This document shows positions 42,766 to 51,832 of a stretch of 64,000 nt of DNA, one piece after another. The DNA is from Massilia terrae. Its GTDB lineage: Bacteria; Pseudomonadota; Gammaproteobacteria; Burkholderiales; Burkholderiaceae_D. The stretch lies in the NCBI RefSeq assembly GCF_024753145.1, contig NZ_JANUGU010000003.1, positions 186,001-250,000 of the forward strand. The letters run 5' to 3'. The translations under genes and the position numbers were made by a program. Position 1 is the first letter of the stretch. Every line of letters begins with the position of its first letter. Under the pieces are notes generated by a model. The model had not been told where the DNA came from. It saw only the letters and a program-made list of their open reading frames with translations, and made no database searches.

Positions 42766-43473
42766 TTAAGCAGCAGCCGCGCCGCCCAGGGTGGCGTGGT
42801 CGACGCGGACGCCGGCGCCCATGGTCGACGAGATCGCCACCTTGCGCAGGTAGATACCCTTCGACGTTGCCGGCTTGGCGCGGTTCAGGGCGTCGATCAG
42901 TGCGACCAGGTTGGACTTGAGCTGCTCGTCGCTGAACGACTTGCGGCCGATGGTCGCGTGCACGATACCTGCCTTGTCGGTGCGGTACTGGACCTGGCCG
43001 GCCTTGGCGTTCTTGACGGCGCCAGCGACGTCCGGGGTCACGGTGCCGACTTTCGGGTTCGGCATCAGGCCGCGCGGGCCCAGGATCTGGCCCAGGGTAC
43101 CGACGATACGCATGGTGTCCGGCGAAGCGATCACGATGTCGAACGGCATGTCGCCGGCCTTGACGCGCTCTGCCAGGTCTTCCATGCCGACGATGTCGGC
43201 GCCGGCGGCTTTCGCCTGCTCAGCTTTTTCGCCCTGGGCGAACACGGCCACGCGCACGGTCTTGCCAGTGCCTGCCGGCAGGACCACCGAACCGCGGACC
43301 ACCTGGTCCGACTTCTTCGGGTCCACGCCCAGCTGGACAGCGACGTCGATCGACTCGTTGAACTTGGCGGTTGCGAATTCCTTGATGATGCCGACGGCTT
43401 CGTCGAAGCCGAACACCTTGTTGCGGTCAACCTTGGCCTTCATGGCCTTGACGCGTTTGGACAGCTTAGCCAT
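42766..43473 (-). CDS. rplA: 50S ribosomal protein L1
   Basis: A 235-residue L1 ([22 protein letters not shown]...), with family blocks [18 protein letters not shown] and [16 protein letters not shown]1 binds 23S rRNA at the ribosomal stalk and represses its own rplKA operon by binding a leader. Its ATG overlaps the rplK stop by one base (TAATG), so the two are translationally coupled. The C-terminal Ala-rich tail is slightly longer than usual. Confidence 0.98.
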   Translation of the reverse strand: MAKLSKRVKAMKAKVDRNKVFGFDEAVGIIKEFATAKFNESIDVAVQLGVDPKKSDQVVRGSVVLPAGTGKTVRVAVFAQGEKAEQAKAAGADIVGMEDLAERVKAGDMPFDIVIASPDTMRIVGTLGQILGPRGLMPNPKVGTVTPDVAGAVKNAKAGQVQYRTDKAGIVHATIGRKSFSDEQLKSNLVALIDALNRAKPATSKGIYLRKVAISSTMGAGVRVDHATLGGAAAA

Positions 43474-43904
43474 TAGATACCCTCCACCGTGATGCCCATC
43501 GAACGGGCCGAGCCAGCGATGACGCGCACAGCGGCGTCGACGTCGGCGGCGGTCAGGTCGGGCTGTTTGATCTTCGCGATTTCTTCAGCCTGGGCGCGGG
43601 TCAGCGAGCCCACCTTGTCGGTGTGCGGCTTGGCCGAGCCTTTGGTGACGGCGGCGAATTTCTTGATCAGGTAGGTCGCCGGCGGGGTCTTCATCTCGAA
43701 GGTGAAGGACTTGTCGGCGAAGGCGGTGATCACCACCGGAATCGGCATGCCAGGTTCCATGCCCTGGGTCTTGGCGTTGAACGCCTTGCAGAATTCCATG
43801 ATGTTCAGGCCGCGCTGACCGAGCGCCGGGCCGATCGGGGGGGACGGGTTTGCTTTACCAGCCGGCACTTGCAGCTTGATAAAACCAACGATTTTCTTGG
43901 CCAT
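43473..43904 (-). CDS. rplK: 50S ribosomal protein L11
   Basis: A 143-residue L11 ([23 protein letters not shown]...), with the [19 protein letters not shown] block and C-terminal RNA-binding domain. AGGAG six bases before the ATG. The 160-base gap upstream (43905-44064) has a long inverted repeat, gtagtagc / gctactac (43926-43951) with a GC-rich inner stem, that may form the L1-binding leader structure, plus a short hairpin at 44028-44047. Confidence 0.98.
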   Translation of the reverse strand: MAKKIVGFIKLQVPAGKANPSPPIGPALGQRGLNIMEFCKAFNAKTQGMEPGMPIPVVITAFADKSFTFEMKTPPATYLIKKFAAVTKGSAKPHTDKVGSLTRAQAEEIAKIKQPDLTAADVDAAVRVIAGSARSMGITVEGI

Positions 43905-44027
43905 GATGGCTCCTATGTTGGATCTGAGTAGTAGCGCCCCGCCGTGCTACTACGCCGCAAGCGGGGCTCCTCTTACCGGATTCCGCCTGACTGCTGCGAC
44001 GCTCCGATTGGCGTTAGTAAACATGGG

Positions 44028-44047
44028 ATCCCCGCCTGCGCGGGGAT
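44028..44047. repeat. Short REP-like hairpin after nusG
   Basis: atccccgc / gcggggat arms around a four-base loop, 18 bases after the nusG stop. A second inverted pair, gtaatcggc / gccgattac, overlaps the nusG stop. Both can act as processing or partial termination sites between nusG and rplK. Confidence 0.55.
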
Positions 44048-44064
44048 GTAATCGGCGCTGCCGA

Positions 44065-44691
44065 TTACACTTTTTCGACCTGGCCGAACTCCAGTTCGAC
44101 CGGTGTGGCGCGTCCGAAGATGGTGACCGAGACGCGCACTTTCGATTTCTCGTAGTTGACTTCCTCGACGTTGCCGTTGAAGTCGGTGAAGGGGCCGTCC
44201 TTGATGCGGACCTGCTCGCCCACTTCGTACAGCACCTTGGGCCGGGGCTTTTCCACGCCCTCCTGCACCTGCTGCATGATCTTGTCGATTTCGCGCGCCG
44301 GGATCGGGGTCGGCTTGTTGCTCTTGCCGCCGATGAAGCCGGTGACCTTGGGCGTGTTCTTCACCAGGTGCCAGGTCTCGTCGGTCATTTCCATCTCGAC
44401 CAGCACGTAGCCAGGGAAGAAACGGCGCTCGGACACGGACTTCTGGCCGTTCTTGACCTCGACCACTTCCTCGGTCGGGACCAGGATCTGGCCGAACTGC
44501 TCGGTCATGCCGCCACGGGCGATGCGCTCGTTGAGGGCGCGCATCACGCTCTTTTCCATGCCGGAATAGACGTGGACGACGTACCAGCGCTTGTTGCTGA
44601 CCGGAACACTTACCCCAGCGCCCGCCGGGTGAGCACCAGCGTCAGATGCCGGGACATCGCCCGGCACATTGTCTTGCACGTTTTCGCTCAT
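44065..44691 (-). CDS. nusG: Transcription antitermination/elongation factor NusG
   Basis: A 208-residue NusG: an extra acidic/Ala-rich N-terminal tail of about 30 residues, the NGN domain ([22 protein letters not shown]) and the C-terminal KOW domain ([23 protein letters not shown]). It binds RNA polymerase, Rho and NusE. The ATG at 44691 overlaps the secE stop by one base (TAATG). The frame remains open 70 codons upstream, inside secE, but that is not coding. Confidence 0.98.
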   Translation of the reverse strand: MSENVQDNVPGDVPASDAGAHPAGAGVSVPVSNKRWYVVHVYSGMEKSVMRALNERIARGGMTEQFGQILVPTEEVVEVKNGQKSVSERRFFPGYVLVEMEMTDETWHLVKNTPKVTGFIGGKSNKPTPIPAREIDKIMQQVQEGVEKPRPKVLYEVGEQVRIKDGPFTDFNGNVEEVNYEKSKVRVSVTIFGRATPVELEFGQVEKV

Positions 44692-45080
44692 TATTGTTTC
44701 CAGCCCAGTATGACGTCGTACAGCACAAATTCGAGGATCTTGTCCGTGCCCCACAGGAAAATCGCCATCATCAGCACGAAGGCAAACACGATGCCAGTGA
44801 TCTGGGTGGCTTCCTTGCGGGTCGGCCACACGACCTTCTTGGTTTCGCGAACGGCTTCCTTGGCAAAGCCCAGGAATTCGCGGCCGGAGGTGGAGGTCCA
44901 CAGCAGCAGGACGGCAAAAGCCAAACCAGCCACGAGGGCGCCGGCGGCGACCAGGGCTGGTTTGTTCTGGCCCTTCAGGATGAAGAAGCCAACGACGCCT
45001 GCAATCGTGGCAACCACCGCCAGCACAACCTTCAGCTTGTCGCCCGGGTTGCCGACGGTCTGCACGGATTGATTAGACAT
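44691..45080 (-). CDS. secE: Preprotein translocase subunit SecE
   Basis: A 129-residue SecE of the three-helix type found in proteobacteria: two N-terminal membrane helices ([20 protein letters not shown] and [14 protein letters not shown]), the conserved amphipathic segment ([20 protein letters not shown]) and a final helix. It stabilises SecY in the translocon. The ATG at 45080 follows tRNA-Trp closely and was chosen by length and by the Ser-rich start; the frame is open 22 codons further upstream but through the tRNA. Confidence 0.96.
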   Translation of the reverse strand: MSNQSVQTVGNPGDKLKVVLAVVATIAGVVGFFILKGQNKPALVAAGALVAGLAFAVLLLWTSTSGREFLGFAKEAVRETKKVVWPTRKEATQITGIVFAFVLMMAIFLWGTDKILEFVLYDVILGWKQ

Positions 45081-45116
45081 ACTAGTTTTACTTTCGGTGC
45101 CCTGCACCAGATTCGG

Positions 45117-45192
45117 TGGCAGGGGCGGAGGGCATCGAACCCCCAACCTTCGGTTTTGGAGACCGACGCTCTGCCAATTGAGCTACGCCCCT
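45117..45192 (-). tRNA. tRNA-Trp (CCA)
   Basis: 76 bases with a complete cloverleaf: acceptor AGGGGCG pairs with CGCCCCT, TTCGA in the T loop, anticodon CCA in the loop TCTCCAAA, and an encoded 3' CCA. It lies between tuf and secE in the same transcription unit. Confidence 0.97.
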
Positions 45193-45260
45193 ACGAAAAC
45201 TTCTCAGTTGAATCGGCTATTGTATCACCAAGCACACACTTGGTGGAAGCCTTTGTTGAC

Positions 45261-45287
45261 GGGGCAGGGTGGTTGCGACCCTGCCCC
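45261..45287 (-). terminator. Hairpin between tuf and tRNA-Trp
   Basis: ggggcagggt / accctgcccc with a seven-base loop, 20 bases past the tuf stop. On the leftward transcript it is not followed by a T run, so partial termination or tRNA-precursor processing is more likely than full termination. The gap 45193-45307 also holds a weak TACAAT -10 candidate before the tRNA. Confidence 0.55.
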
Positions 45288-45307
45288 GGCGCTGCAGCCG
45301 GAAAGGC

Positions 45308-46498
45308 TTAGGCGAGGATTTTGGCAACCACGCCGGCGCCGACGGTACGGCCACCTTCGCGGATTGCGAAACGCAGGCCTTCTTCCATCGCGATCGGGGC
45401 GATCAGCTTGACGGTGATCGACACGTTGTCGCCCGGCATGACCATTTCCTTGTCGGCCGGCAGCTCGATCGAGCCGGTCACGTCAGTCGTACGGAAGTAG
45501 AACTGCGGACGGTAGTTGTTGAAGAACGGGGTGTGACGACCGCCTTCTTCCTTCGACAGGACGTACACTTCGCCAGTGAAGTTGGTGTGCGGCTTGATCG
45601 AGCCCGGCTTGGCCAGGACCTGGCCGCGCTGGACGTCTTCACGCTTGGTGCCGCGCAGCAGCAGACCGACGTTGTCGCCAGCCTGGCCCTGGTCCAGCAG
45701 CTTGCGGAACATTTCGACGCCGGTGACGGTGGTCTTGACGGTGTCGACGATGCCGACGATTTCGATCTCTTCGCCGACCTTGATGATGCCGCGCTCGACA
45801 CGACCGGTCACCACGGTACCGCGGCCCGAGATCGAGAACACGTCTTCCACCGGCATCAGGAAGGCGCCGTCAACGGCACGCTCCGGGGTCGGGATATAGG
45901 TGTCCAGCGCGTCGGCCAGGCGCATGATCGCGTCTTCGCCCATTTCGCCAGCCTGGCCTTCCAGCGCCATACGTGCCGAACCCTTGATGATCGGCAGGTC
46001 GTCGCCCGGGAACTCGTACTTCGACAGGAGTTCGCGCACTTCCATTTCGACCAGTTCCAGCAGTTCCGCGTCGTCGACCAGGTCGCACTTGTTCAGGAAC
46101 ACGATGATGTACGGGACACCCACCTGGCGAGCCAGCAGGATGTGCTCGCGGGTCTGCGGCATCGGGCCGTCGGCAGCGGAGCACACCAGGATCGCGCCGT
46201 CCATCTGGGCGGCACCGGTGATCATGTTCTTGATGTAGTCGGCGTGGCCCGGGCAGTCAACGTGAGCGTAGTGACGGTTGGCGGTCTCGTACTCGACGTG
46301 CGCGGTGTTGATGGTGATGCCGCGTGCCTTTTCTTCCGGCGCTGCATCGATCTGGTCGTAGGCTTTGGCTTCGCCGCCGAATTTCTTCGACAGAACGGTT
46401 GCGATCGCCGCCGTCAGGGTGGTCTTGCCGTGGTCAACGTGGCCAATGGTGCCGACGTTCACGTGCGGCTTGGTCCGTTCGAATTTTTCCTTTGCCAT
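45308..46498 (-). CDS. tuf: Translation elongation factor Tu
   Basis: A 396-residue EF-Tu. GTPase motifs: GHVDHGKT (P loop), [12 protein letters not shown]; the three-domain body is complete. It delivers aminoacyl-tRNA to the ribosome and is the usual kirromycin target. AGGAG lies seven bases before the ATG. Genomes of this group usually have a second tuf beside the str operon; only this copy is in view. Confidence 0.98.
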   Translation of the reverse strand: MAKEKFERTKPHVNVGTIGHVDHGKTTLTAAIATVLSKKFGGEAKAYDQIDAAPEEKARGITINTAHVEYETANRHYAHVDCPGHADYIKNMITGAAQMDGAILVCSAADGPMPQTREHILLARQVGVPYIIVFLNKCDLVDDAELLELVEMEVRELLSKYEFPGDDLPIIKGSARMALEGQAGEMGEDAIMRLADALDTYIPTPERAVDGAFLMPVEDVFSISGRGTVVTGRVERGIIKVGEEIEIVGIVDTVKTTVTGVEMFRKLLDQGQAGDNVGLLLRGTKREDVQRGQVLAKPGSIKPHTNFTGEVYVLSKEEGGRHTPFFNNYRPQFYFRTTDVTGSIELPADKEMVMPGDNVSITVKLIAPIAMEEGLRFAIREGGRTVGAGVVAKILA

Positions 46499-46578
46499 TT
46501 TAGACTCCTAACGTCCTAACGATTTACAAGAAGCCGGGCGCGCGCCCCGCCGTCGATTTTCAATATACTGCCAAATTC

Positions 46579-46653
<75 letters not shown>

Positions 46654-46680
46654 TTTTAATTCGTTGCAAGCATGAATCAC

Positions 46681-46754
46681 TGGAGCGGGTGAAGGGAATC
46701 GAACCCTCGTCTTAAGCTTGGAAGGCTTCAGCTCTACCATTGAGCTACACCCGC
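46681..46754 (-). tRNA. tRNA-Gly (TCC)
   Basis: 74 bases, acceptor GCGGGTG, anticodon TCC (loop CTTCCAA), encoded CCA. Middle gene of the Tyr-Gly-Thr cluster, with 27 and 45 bases to its neighbours. Confidence 0.97.
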
Positions 46755-46799
46755 TTCGAGGTATTTCCTGCAACCGCTTTCGCGATTCCTGCGTAACTT

Positions 46800-46885
46800 T
46801 GGTGGTGGGGGCTGGATTCGAACCAGCGTACTCGTAAGAGGGCAGATTTACAGTCTGCTGCCTTTAACCACTCGGCCACCCCACC
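46800..46885 (-). tRNA. tRNA-Tyr (GTA)
   Basis: 86 bases with the long variable arm typical of tRNA-Tyr (class II), acceptor GGTGGGG, anticodon GTA (CTGTAAA loop), encoded CCA. It is the first product of the operon, 14 bases after the promoter's -10 element. Confidence 0.97.
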
Positions 46886-46899
46886 GCGAAGAACCGCAG

Positions 46900-46928
46900 A
46901 GTATGAAGCAAGCACAAAATGCTGTCAA
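46900..46928 (-). promoter_or_regulatory. Strong promoter of the tRNA-tuf-secE-nusG unit
   Basis: On the minus strand TTGACA (46928-46923), 17-base spacer, CATACT (46905-46900), followed by a GC-rich discriminator (CTGCGG). A perfect -35 and GC-rich discriminator are typical of stringently controlled stable-RNA promoters. Confidence 0.8.
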
Positions 46929-46942
46929 CCATTTTTGCCGGT

Positions 46943-46958
46943 TTTGAACCGGTTCAAA
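46943..46958. promoter_or_regulatory. Perfect 16-base palindrome upstream of the tRNA-tuf promoter
   Basis: TTTGAACCGGTTCAAA, exact two-fold symmetry, centred about 22 bases upstream of the -35 element. A protein-binding site is the simplest reading; the factor is unknown. It also lies about 135 bases before the divergent GGDEF/EAL gene start. Confidence 0.5.
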
Positions 46959-47091
46959 CAGTGGCTGCGCTTCGGGCCGTGATTGTAACCGCTCGCCCTG
47001 CAAGAGTGCAAGGGCTGTTCGCCGACGATTTTTTCGCGCGTTTTCGCGGCCGCCGCCGGGTGTGCGGTTTCAGCAACAACGGAGCCCGTGC

Positions 47092-50000
47092 ATGAACAGC
47101 GCACGCGACCGCGAGGCGAGCGGGCGCCAGCTGCTGGTGGCCAATCTCGCGGCCGCCCTCGCCTACCCCGTGCTGACCCGCCTGGCGGCCCTGATCGCGC
47201 TGGCGCCGGACTACCCCAGCCCGGTGTTCCCGCAGTCCGGGATCTACCTCGCGTTGGCGGCCGTGTTCGGCTGGCGCGTGCTGCCTGGCATTGCTCTGGG
47301 CCCCTTGCTCGGCGCCATGGCCGGCTCCTGGCCCGGCTCGGCCACGCACGGCCTCGCCTTCGCGCTCGCGGTGGGCGGCTCCATGACCGGCACCACGCTG
47401 CAGGCCTGGCTGGGCGCGCTTGCATTCCGGCGCTGGATCCACCCCGCCATCGACGCCGGCCGCGACGTGCTGTACTTCCTGCTGCTGGCGCCGGTCGCGT
47501 GCCTGGTCAGCGCCAGCATCAACGTCGCCAACCTGGCGGCGCTGGGGCTGATCGCGCCGCCGGCCGAGGCCGAAGCCTGGGTCAACTGGTGGGCCGGCGA
47601 CACCATCGGCGTGCTGCTGGCGGCGCCGCTGACCTGGATCTTGTGCGCAGCACCGCGCCCGCTGTGGCGGCGGCGCGCCGGCGTGGTGGCGATCCCGCTG
47701 CTGGTGGCGGCCTGCGCGGTGCTGGTGATGTACGAGCAGGCGGTGGGCTGGGAACGCGAGCAGATGCTGCACGCGTTCCGCCTGAAGGCCCAGCAGGTGG
47801 GCGACCTGATGCAGTCGCAATTCAACGAGCACGGGCGTTTCGTGGAGACCTTCGCGCGCGCCCTCGCCGACGAGCCGACCATGCTGTCGCGCGAAAAGTT
47901 CCTGCGGGTGGCGGGCGGCTACGTCGGCCACCGTCCCGAGCTGCAGGCCGTGAACTGGGCCGCGCGCGTGCCGCTGGGCCAGCGCCCCCTGTTCGAAGCG
48001 TGGGCGCGGCGCAGCATCGCGCCCGATTTCGAGATCCGCGACATCGGCCCCGGCGGCAGCCTGCGCCGCGCCGGCGCGCGTCCGGTCTACTTCGCGGCCC
48101 TGTACACCACGCCGCCGGCCAATGTGGTCGCGCTCGGGGTCGATTACATGAGCGATCCGGCGCGCGCGGCCGCCGTGCGCCGCGCCGTCGCAACCCGCAG
48201 CCCGGTGGCCTCGGCCCCGGTCATGCTGGCCGTGACCCGCGTGCCGGGCGTGGTGCTGTTCCGCTGCGTGGGCCCGGCCGCGGGGCCGCCCGAGGGCCTG
48301 GTGGTGCTGGTCATCAACACCGGCCTGATGCTCAGGCGCGCCGGCGAGGAAGCCGGCTTCGGCGGCTACGTGCCGACCCTGCTCGACGTCACCGACGGCG
48401 GCGCCACCGCGCTGGTGGCGCCCGGCCCGCGCCAGACCGCCGACGATTTCGAGACCACGCTGTCGTTCGGCGGGCGCACCTACAGCCTGCGCTTCTCGCC
48501 GGTGGTGATGGCCCTGCGCCACGGCCTGGCCAGCTGGACCGTGATCACGGCCGGCCTGCTGATGACCGGCCTGCTGGGCGCGCTGATGCTGCTGATCAGC
48601 GGCGAGCGCGCGCGCATCGAGGGCATGGTCAGCGACCGCACCGCGCGCCTGCGCGACCGCGAGGCGCGCCTGCAGGCGATCCTCGACAACGCCGCCGACG
48701 CCATCGTCACGGTCGACCGCGGCGGCCTGCTGGTGTCGGGCAATGCCGCCACCGCGCGCCTGTTCGGCTATCCGCTGGCGCGCCTGCCGGGCCTGCGCTT
48801 CGACGCGCTGGTGCCGCCCGCGGCCGGCGAAAGCGGCATCGCGCTGCTGGCGCGGCTGGCCCATGCCAAGGCCGAGGAGCACGACCTGAAGGGCATGAAC
48901 GCCAGCGGCGAACTGTTCCCGCTGGCGGTGTCGGTGGCGCGCGTGCTGCTGCCCACCGAGCACCTGTTCGTGTGCATCCTGCACGACCTGTCCGAGCAGT
49001 TCCGCTCGCAGGAGCGGATCTACCGGCTGGCCCACTACGACGTGCTGACCGGGCTGGAGAACCGCTTCGCGCTGCGGAAGCGCCTGGACGAGCTGCTGGC
49101 CCAGGCGCGCCGCGCGCACACGCCGCTGGCGGTGCTGTTCATCGACCTCGACCACTTCAAGAAGATCAACGACTCGTTCGGCCACCACGTCGGCGACCAG
49201 CTGCTGACGGCGGCCTCGGCGCGCATGAAGGAGCTGCTGCGCGACGTCGACACCCTGGGCCGGCTGGGCGGCGACGAGTTCGTGATCGTGCTGGCCGGGC
49301 CGCTGACCCCGGACAGCGTGTCGGCGGTGGCGGTGCGGCTGGTCGAGTCGCTGTCCGCGCCCTACCACCTGGGCGGCGGTTCGGTGCACAGCGGCGCCAG
49401 CGTCGGGGTCGCGCTGTTCCCCGGCGACGGCGCGGACGGCGCCACCCTGCTGCGCCACGCCGACACCGCGATGTACGCGGCCAAGCGCGAGGGCCGCGGC
49501 AACTTCCAGTTCTTCTCGCCGGCGATGAACGCCGCCGCCCACGAGCACCTGCTGCTCGAGAGCCGCATGTGGAACACGCTCGAGCGCGAAGCCTTCGAGG
49601 TGCACCTGCAGGCCCAGGTCGAGCTGGCCACCGGGCGCGTGATCGGCGCCGAGCTGCTGCTGCGCTGGCACGACGACGAGCTGGGCACGGTCGAGCCGAG
49701 CCGCTTCATCCCGATCGCCGAGGAGTCCGGCCTGATCCTGCCGCTGGGCGACTGGGTGCTGGCGCGCGCCATGCAGCTGCTGGCCGAGTGGCAGGCCAAC
49801 GGCCTGGGCGCGCTGCGGCTGGCGGTCAACCTGTCGGCGCGCCAGGTGGCCGGCGAGGCCCTGCTGGAACGCCTCGACGCGCTGCTGGCCCAGCACCGCA
49901 TCGATCCTTCGCGGCTGGAGCTGGAGATCACCGAGACCGCCGCCATGCGCGACCCGGAAACCACGCGCGCCCTGCTGCGCCAGCTGCGCGACCGCGGCTT

Positions 50001-50331
50001 CAAGCTGGCGATCGACGACTTCGGCACCGGCTACTCCTCGCTGGCCTACCTGAAGCTGTTCTCGATCGACCGCATCAAAATCGACCGCGGCTTCGTGCAG
50101 GACATCGAGACCAACCCGAACGACGCGGTGATCGTGGCGGCCACCATCGCGCTGGCCCATTCGCTCGGGCTGACGGTGGTGGCGGAAGGGGTGGAGACCG
50201 AGGCCCAGTACGGCTTCCTGCGCGACAAGCGCGGCGACGAGGCGCAGGGCTTCCTGTTCGCGCGGCCGATGCCGGTGCCCGAGTTCGCCGAATTCATCCG
50301 GACCCGAGCGCAGCCAGTACCTGGCTCTTGA
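47092..50331 (+). CDS. MASE1-CHASE-PAS-GGDEF-EAL signalling protein
   Basis: A 1079-residue cyclic-di-GMP turnover protein. Order: MASE1-like membrane domain (residues about 15-215), CHASE-like periplasmic sensor (about 230-480), TM (483-503), PAS (about 525-645), GGDEF (about 650-810) and EAL (about 815-1075). The cyclase motif GGDEF is at 726-730 with an inhibitory RDVD site at 717-720. The phosphodiesterase motif reads GAELLLRW (EAL changed to ELL) but keeps the Asn (NLSARQ), Glu (ELEITET), DDFGTGYSS, KID and AEGVET residues, so both activities are possible. ATG at 47092 has GGAG eight bases upstream. Its last 38 bases overlap the convergent HDOD gene. Confidence 0.95.
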   Translation: MNSARDREASGRQLLVANLAAALAYPVLTRLAALIALAPDYPSPVFPQSGIYLALAAVFGWRVLPGIALGPLLGAMAGSWPGSATHGLAFALAVGGSMTGTTLQAWLGALAFRRWIHPAIDAGRDVLYFLLLAPVACLVSASINVANLAALGLIAPPAEAEAWVNWWAGDTIGVLLAAPLTWILCAAPRPLWRRRAGVVAIPLLVAACAVLVMYEQAVGWEREQMLHAFRLKAQQVGDLMQSQFNEHGRFVETFARALADEPTMLSREKFLRVAGGYVGHRPELQAVNWAARVPLGQRPLFEAWARRSIAPDFEIRDIGPGGSLRRAGARPVYFAALYTTPPANVVALGVDYMSDPARAAAVRRAVATRSPVASAPVMLAVTRVPGVVLFRCVGPAAGPPEGLVVLVINTGLMLRRAGEEAGFGGYVPTLLDVTDGGATALVAPGPRQTADDFETTLSFGGRTYSLRFSPVVMALRHGLASWTVITAGLLMTGLLGALMLLISGERARIEGMVSDRTARLRDREARLQAILDNAADAIVTVDRGGLLVSGNAATARLFGYPLARLPGLRFDALVPPAAGESGIALLARLAHAKAEEHDLKGMNASGELFPLAVSVARVLLPTEHLFVCILHDLSEQFRSQERIYRLAHYDVLTGLENRFALRKRLDELLAQARRAHTPLAVLFIDLDHFKKINDSFGHHVGDQLLTAASARMKELLRDVDTLGRLGGDEFVIVLAGPLTPDSVSAVAVRLVESLSAPYHLGGGSVHSGASVGVALFPGDGADGATLLRHADTAMYAAKREGRGNFQFFSPAMNAAAHEHLLLESRMWNTLEREAFEVHLQAQVELATGRVIGAELLLRWHDDELGTVEPSRFIPIAEESGLILPLGDWVLARAMQLLAEWQANGLGALRLAVNLSARQVAGEALLERLDALLAQHRIDPSRLELEITETAAMRDPETTRALLRQLRDRGFKLAIDDFGTGYSSLAYLKLFSIDRIKIDRGFVQDIETNPNDAVIVAATIALAHSLGLTVVAEGVETEAQYGFLRDKRGDEAQGFLFARPMPVPEFAEFIRTRAQPVPGS

Positions 50332-51832
50332 GCGCCTTGATCAGCGAGGTCTCGTCGGGCGGCACGCCTTCCGGCGCGGTGCGGGTGCGGTCGGCGTAGA
50401 ACAGGCCGAGCTGCACCTTGTTCACCACCAGCGGCAGCACGATGAAGCTCTTCGCGTCCGGCAGCAGCGCGCGGTGCCAGGACGGCAGCAGCTCGCGCAT
50501 CTTGGCGGTGCCGGCGTCGGCGATCATCAGGTCGGCGTCGTTCTCCATCGCCAGGTGGAACAGGTCGCGCCGCGCCTCGGCCGGGAAGATGAAGCCGGCC
50601 TGCAGCGCCGCGTGCTCGGCGCCGAACGAGGCGCGGGCGCGGTACTGGCCGCTCTTCAGGTCGCGCAGCGCCACGGTGGCGAAGCGGAAGCCCATCGCCT
50701 GGTACAGGGTTTCGAGCACCGCCGACACCACTTCGTTGACCCGGGCGTGGCCGCCGGCGCGCAGCTGGATCACGTCCTGCAGGCCGGCCAGCAGCTGCTC
50801 GCGCGCGTTCTTCGGCTTGCCGCTGGCGTGCTTCTCGTCGGCGACGGCGCCGCCGTCCAGCGCGGCCTGCTGCAGCACGCCGGGCAGGCCGTCCGGTTCC
50901 GGCTCTTCCAGCCGCGGCGGCGCCAGGTGCATCGATTCGAGCAGGCCGTTCATCTCCTCGCGCACGGTGGCGAACAGGCCGTCGAAGGCGTCCTTGTCGA
51001 GCGCCAGCGCCTTGCCGTAGCGCGCCAGCAGGGCCTGGGCGCCGGCGCCGTCGGCCGGCTCGGCCTCGCGCCCGACCAGGCGCGCCACGTCCATCGACAG
51101 CGCCGCCACCTGGCGCATCCACTCGCCGCGGTTGGCGGCCGGCTTGAGCGCGCCGGCCGGCGGCGCCTGCAGCGCGCGCACGATCGGGTCCGGCATGTTC
51201 CACTCGCCCAGCACGGCCTCGGACAGGGTGTCGTAGCTGCAGCCCAGCACCTTCTGGGCCGCCTGCGCGACGCTATGCTTGCCGGTGGCGACCAGCTTGT
51301 TGATCTCGCGGTAGCGCTCGTGCTCGTGGGACGCGACCAGCAGCGGCCCCAGATTCTTGAACAGGGCCGCGATCGAGGCTTCCTCGGCGCCCGCGTGGCT
51401 GCTGCGGCGGCCCAGCTCGCGCCCCACCAGGCTGGCGCACAGCGAGGCTTCCAACTCGATGCGCACGCTGTTGGCGTGGGCGCTGGTGCCGAGCGCGTCG
51501 ACCAGCATCATCGCCAGCGCCGCGGTCTTGACATTGTCGAAGCCGAGCAGCGAAATGGCGCGCGTGACCGTGGTGACCTGCATGCCGGAAGCGGTGCGGT
51601 AGCACACCGTGTTCGACAGGCGCAGGATGCGCTGGGTCAGCGCCGGGTCGGACAGCACGTAGTAGGCCAGGTCCTGGGTGCCCTGGTCGTCCGAGGTCGC
51701 CATCTGCACCACCCGCGCCACCGAACTGCCGAGCGCGAACATCTCCTCGTCGCCGCTGGCCTTGGCCATCAGCTTGCTGCGTACGTCGCGGGCCGCGCGT
51801 TCGGCCTGCTCCGCCTCGAATCCATCCACCAT
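50294..51832 (-). CDS. HDOD domain protein with C-terminal GAF-like domain
   Basis: A 512-residue protein with an HDOD domain (residues about 25-250: VLSDPALTQRILRLSNTVCYR, ISLLGFDNVKTAALAMML) and a C-terminal GAF-like domain (about 340-500: DVIQLRAGGHARVNEVV, FIVLPLVVNKVQLGLFYADRT). HDOD proteins are regulatory and commonly act in signalling linked to motility or c-di-GMP. Its ATG directly follows the TAA of the receiver-TPR gene, so the two are translationally coupled. The 3' end overlaps the convergent GGDEF-EAL gene by 38 bases. Confidence 0.9.
   Translation of the reverse strand: MVDGFEAEQAERAARDVRSKLMAKASGDEEMFALGSSVARVVQMATSDDQGTQDLAYYVLSDPALTQRILRLSNTVCYRTASGMQVTTVTRAISLLGFDNVKTAALAMMLVDALGTSAHANSVRIELEASLCASLVGRELGRRSSHAGAEEASIAALFKNLGPLLVASHEHERYREINKLVATGKHSVAQAAQKVLGCSYDTLSEAVLGEWNMPDPIVRALQAPPAGALKPAANRGEWMRQVAALSMDVARLVGREAEPADGAGAQALLARYGKALALDKDAFDGLFATVREEMNGLLESMHLAPPRLEEPEPDGLPGVLQQAALDGGAVADEKHASGKPKNAREQLLAGLQDVIQLRAGGHARVNEVVSAVLETLYQAMGFRFATVALRDLKSGQYRARASFGAEHAALQAGFIFPAEARRDLFHLAMENDADLMIADAGTAKMRELLPSWHRALLPDAKSFIVLPLVVNKVQLGLFYADRTRTAPEGVPPDETSLIKALKSQVLAALGSG

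Noticed and set aside
46954-50160. Antisense open frame of about 1070 codons opposite the GGDEF-EAL gene
   Set aside because: No family signal, and the opposite strand is fully explained by recognised GGDEF and EAL domains.
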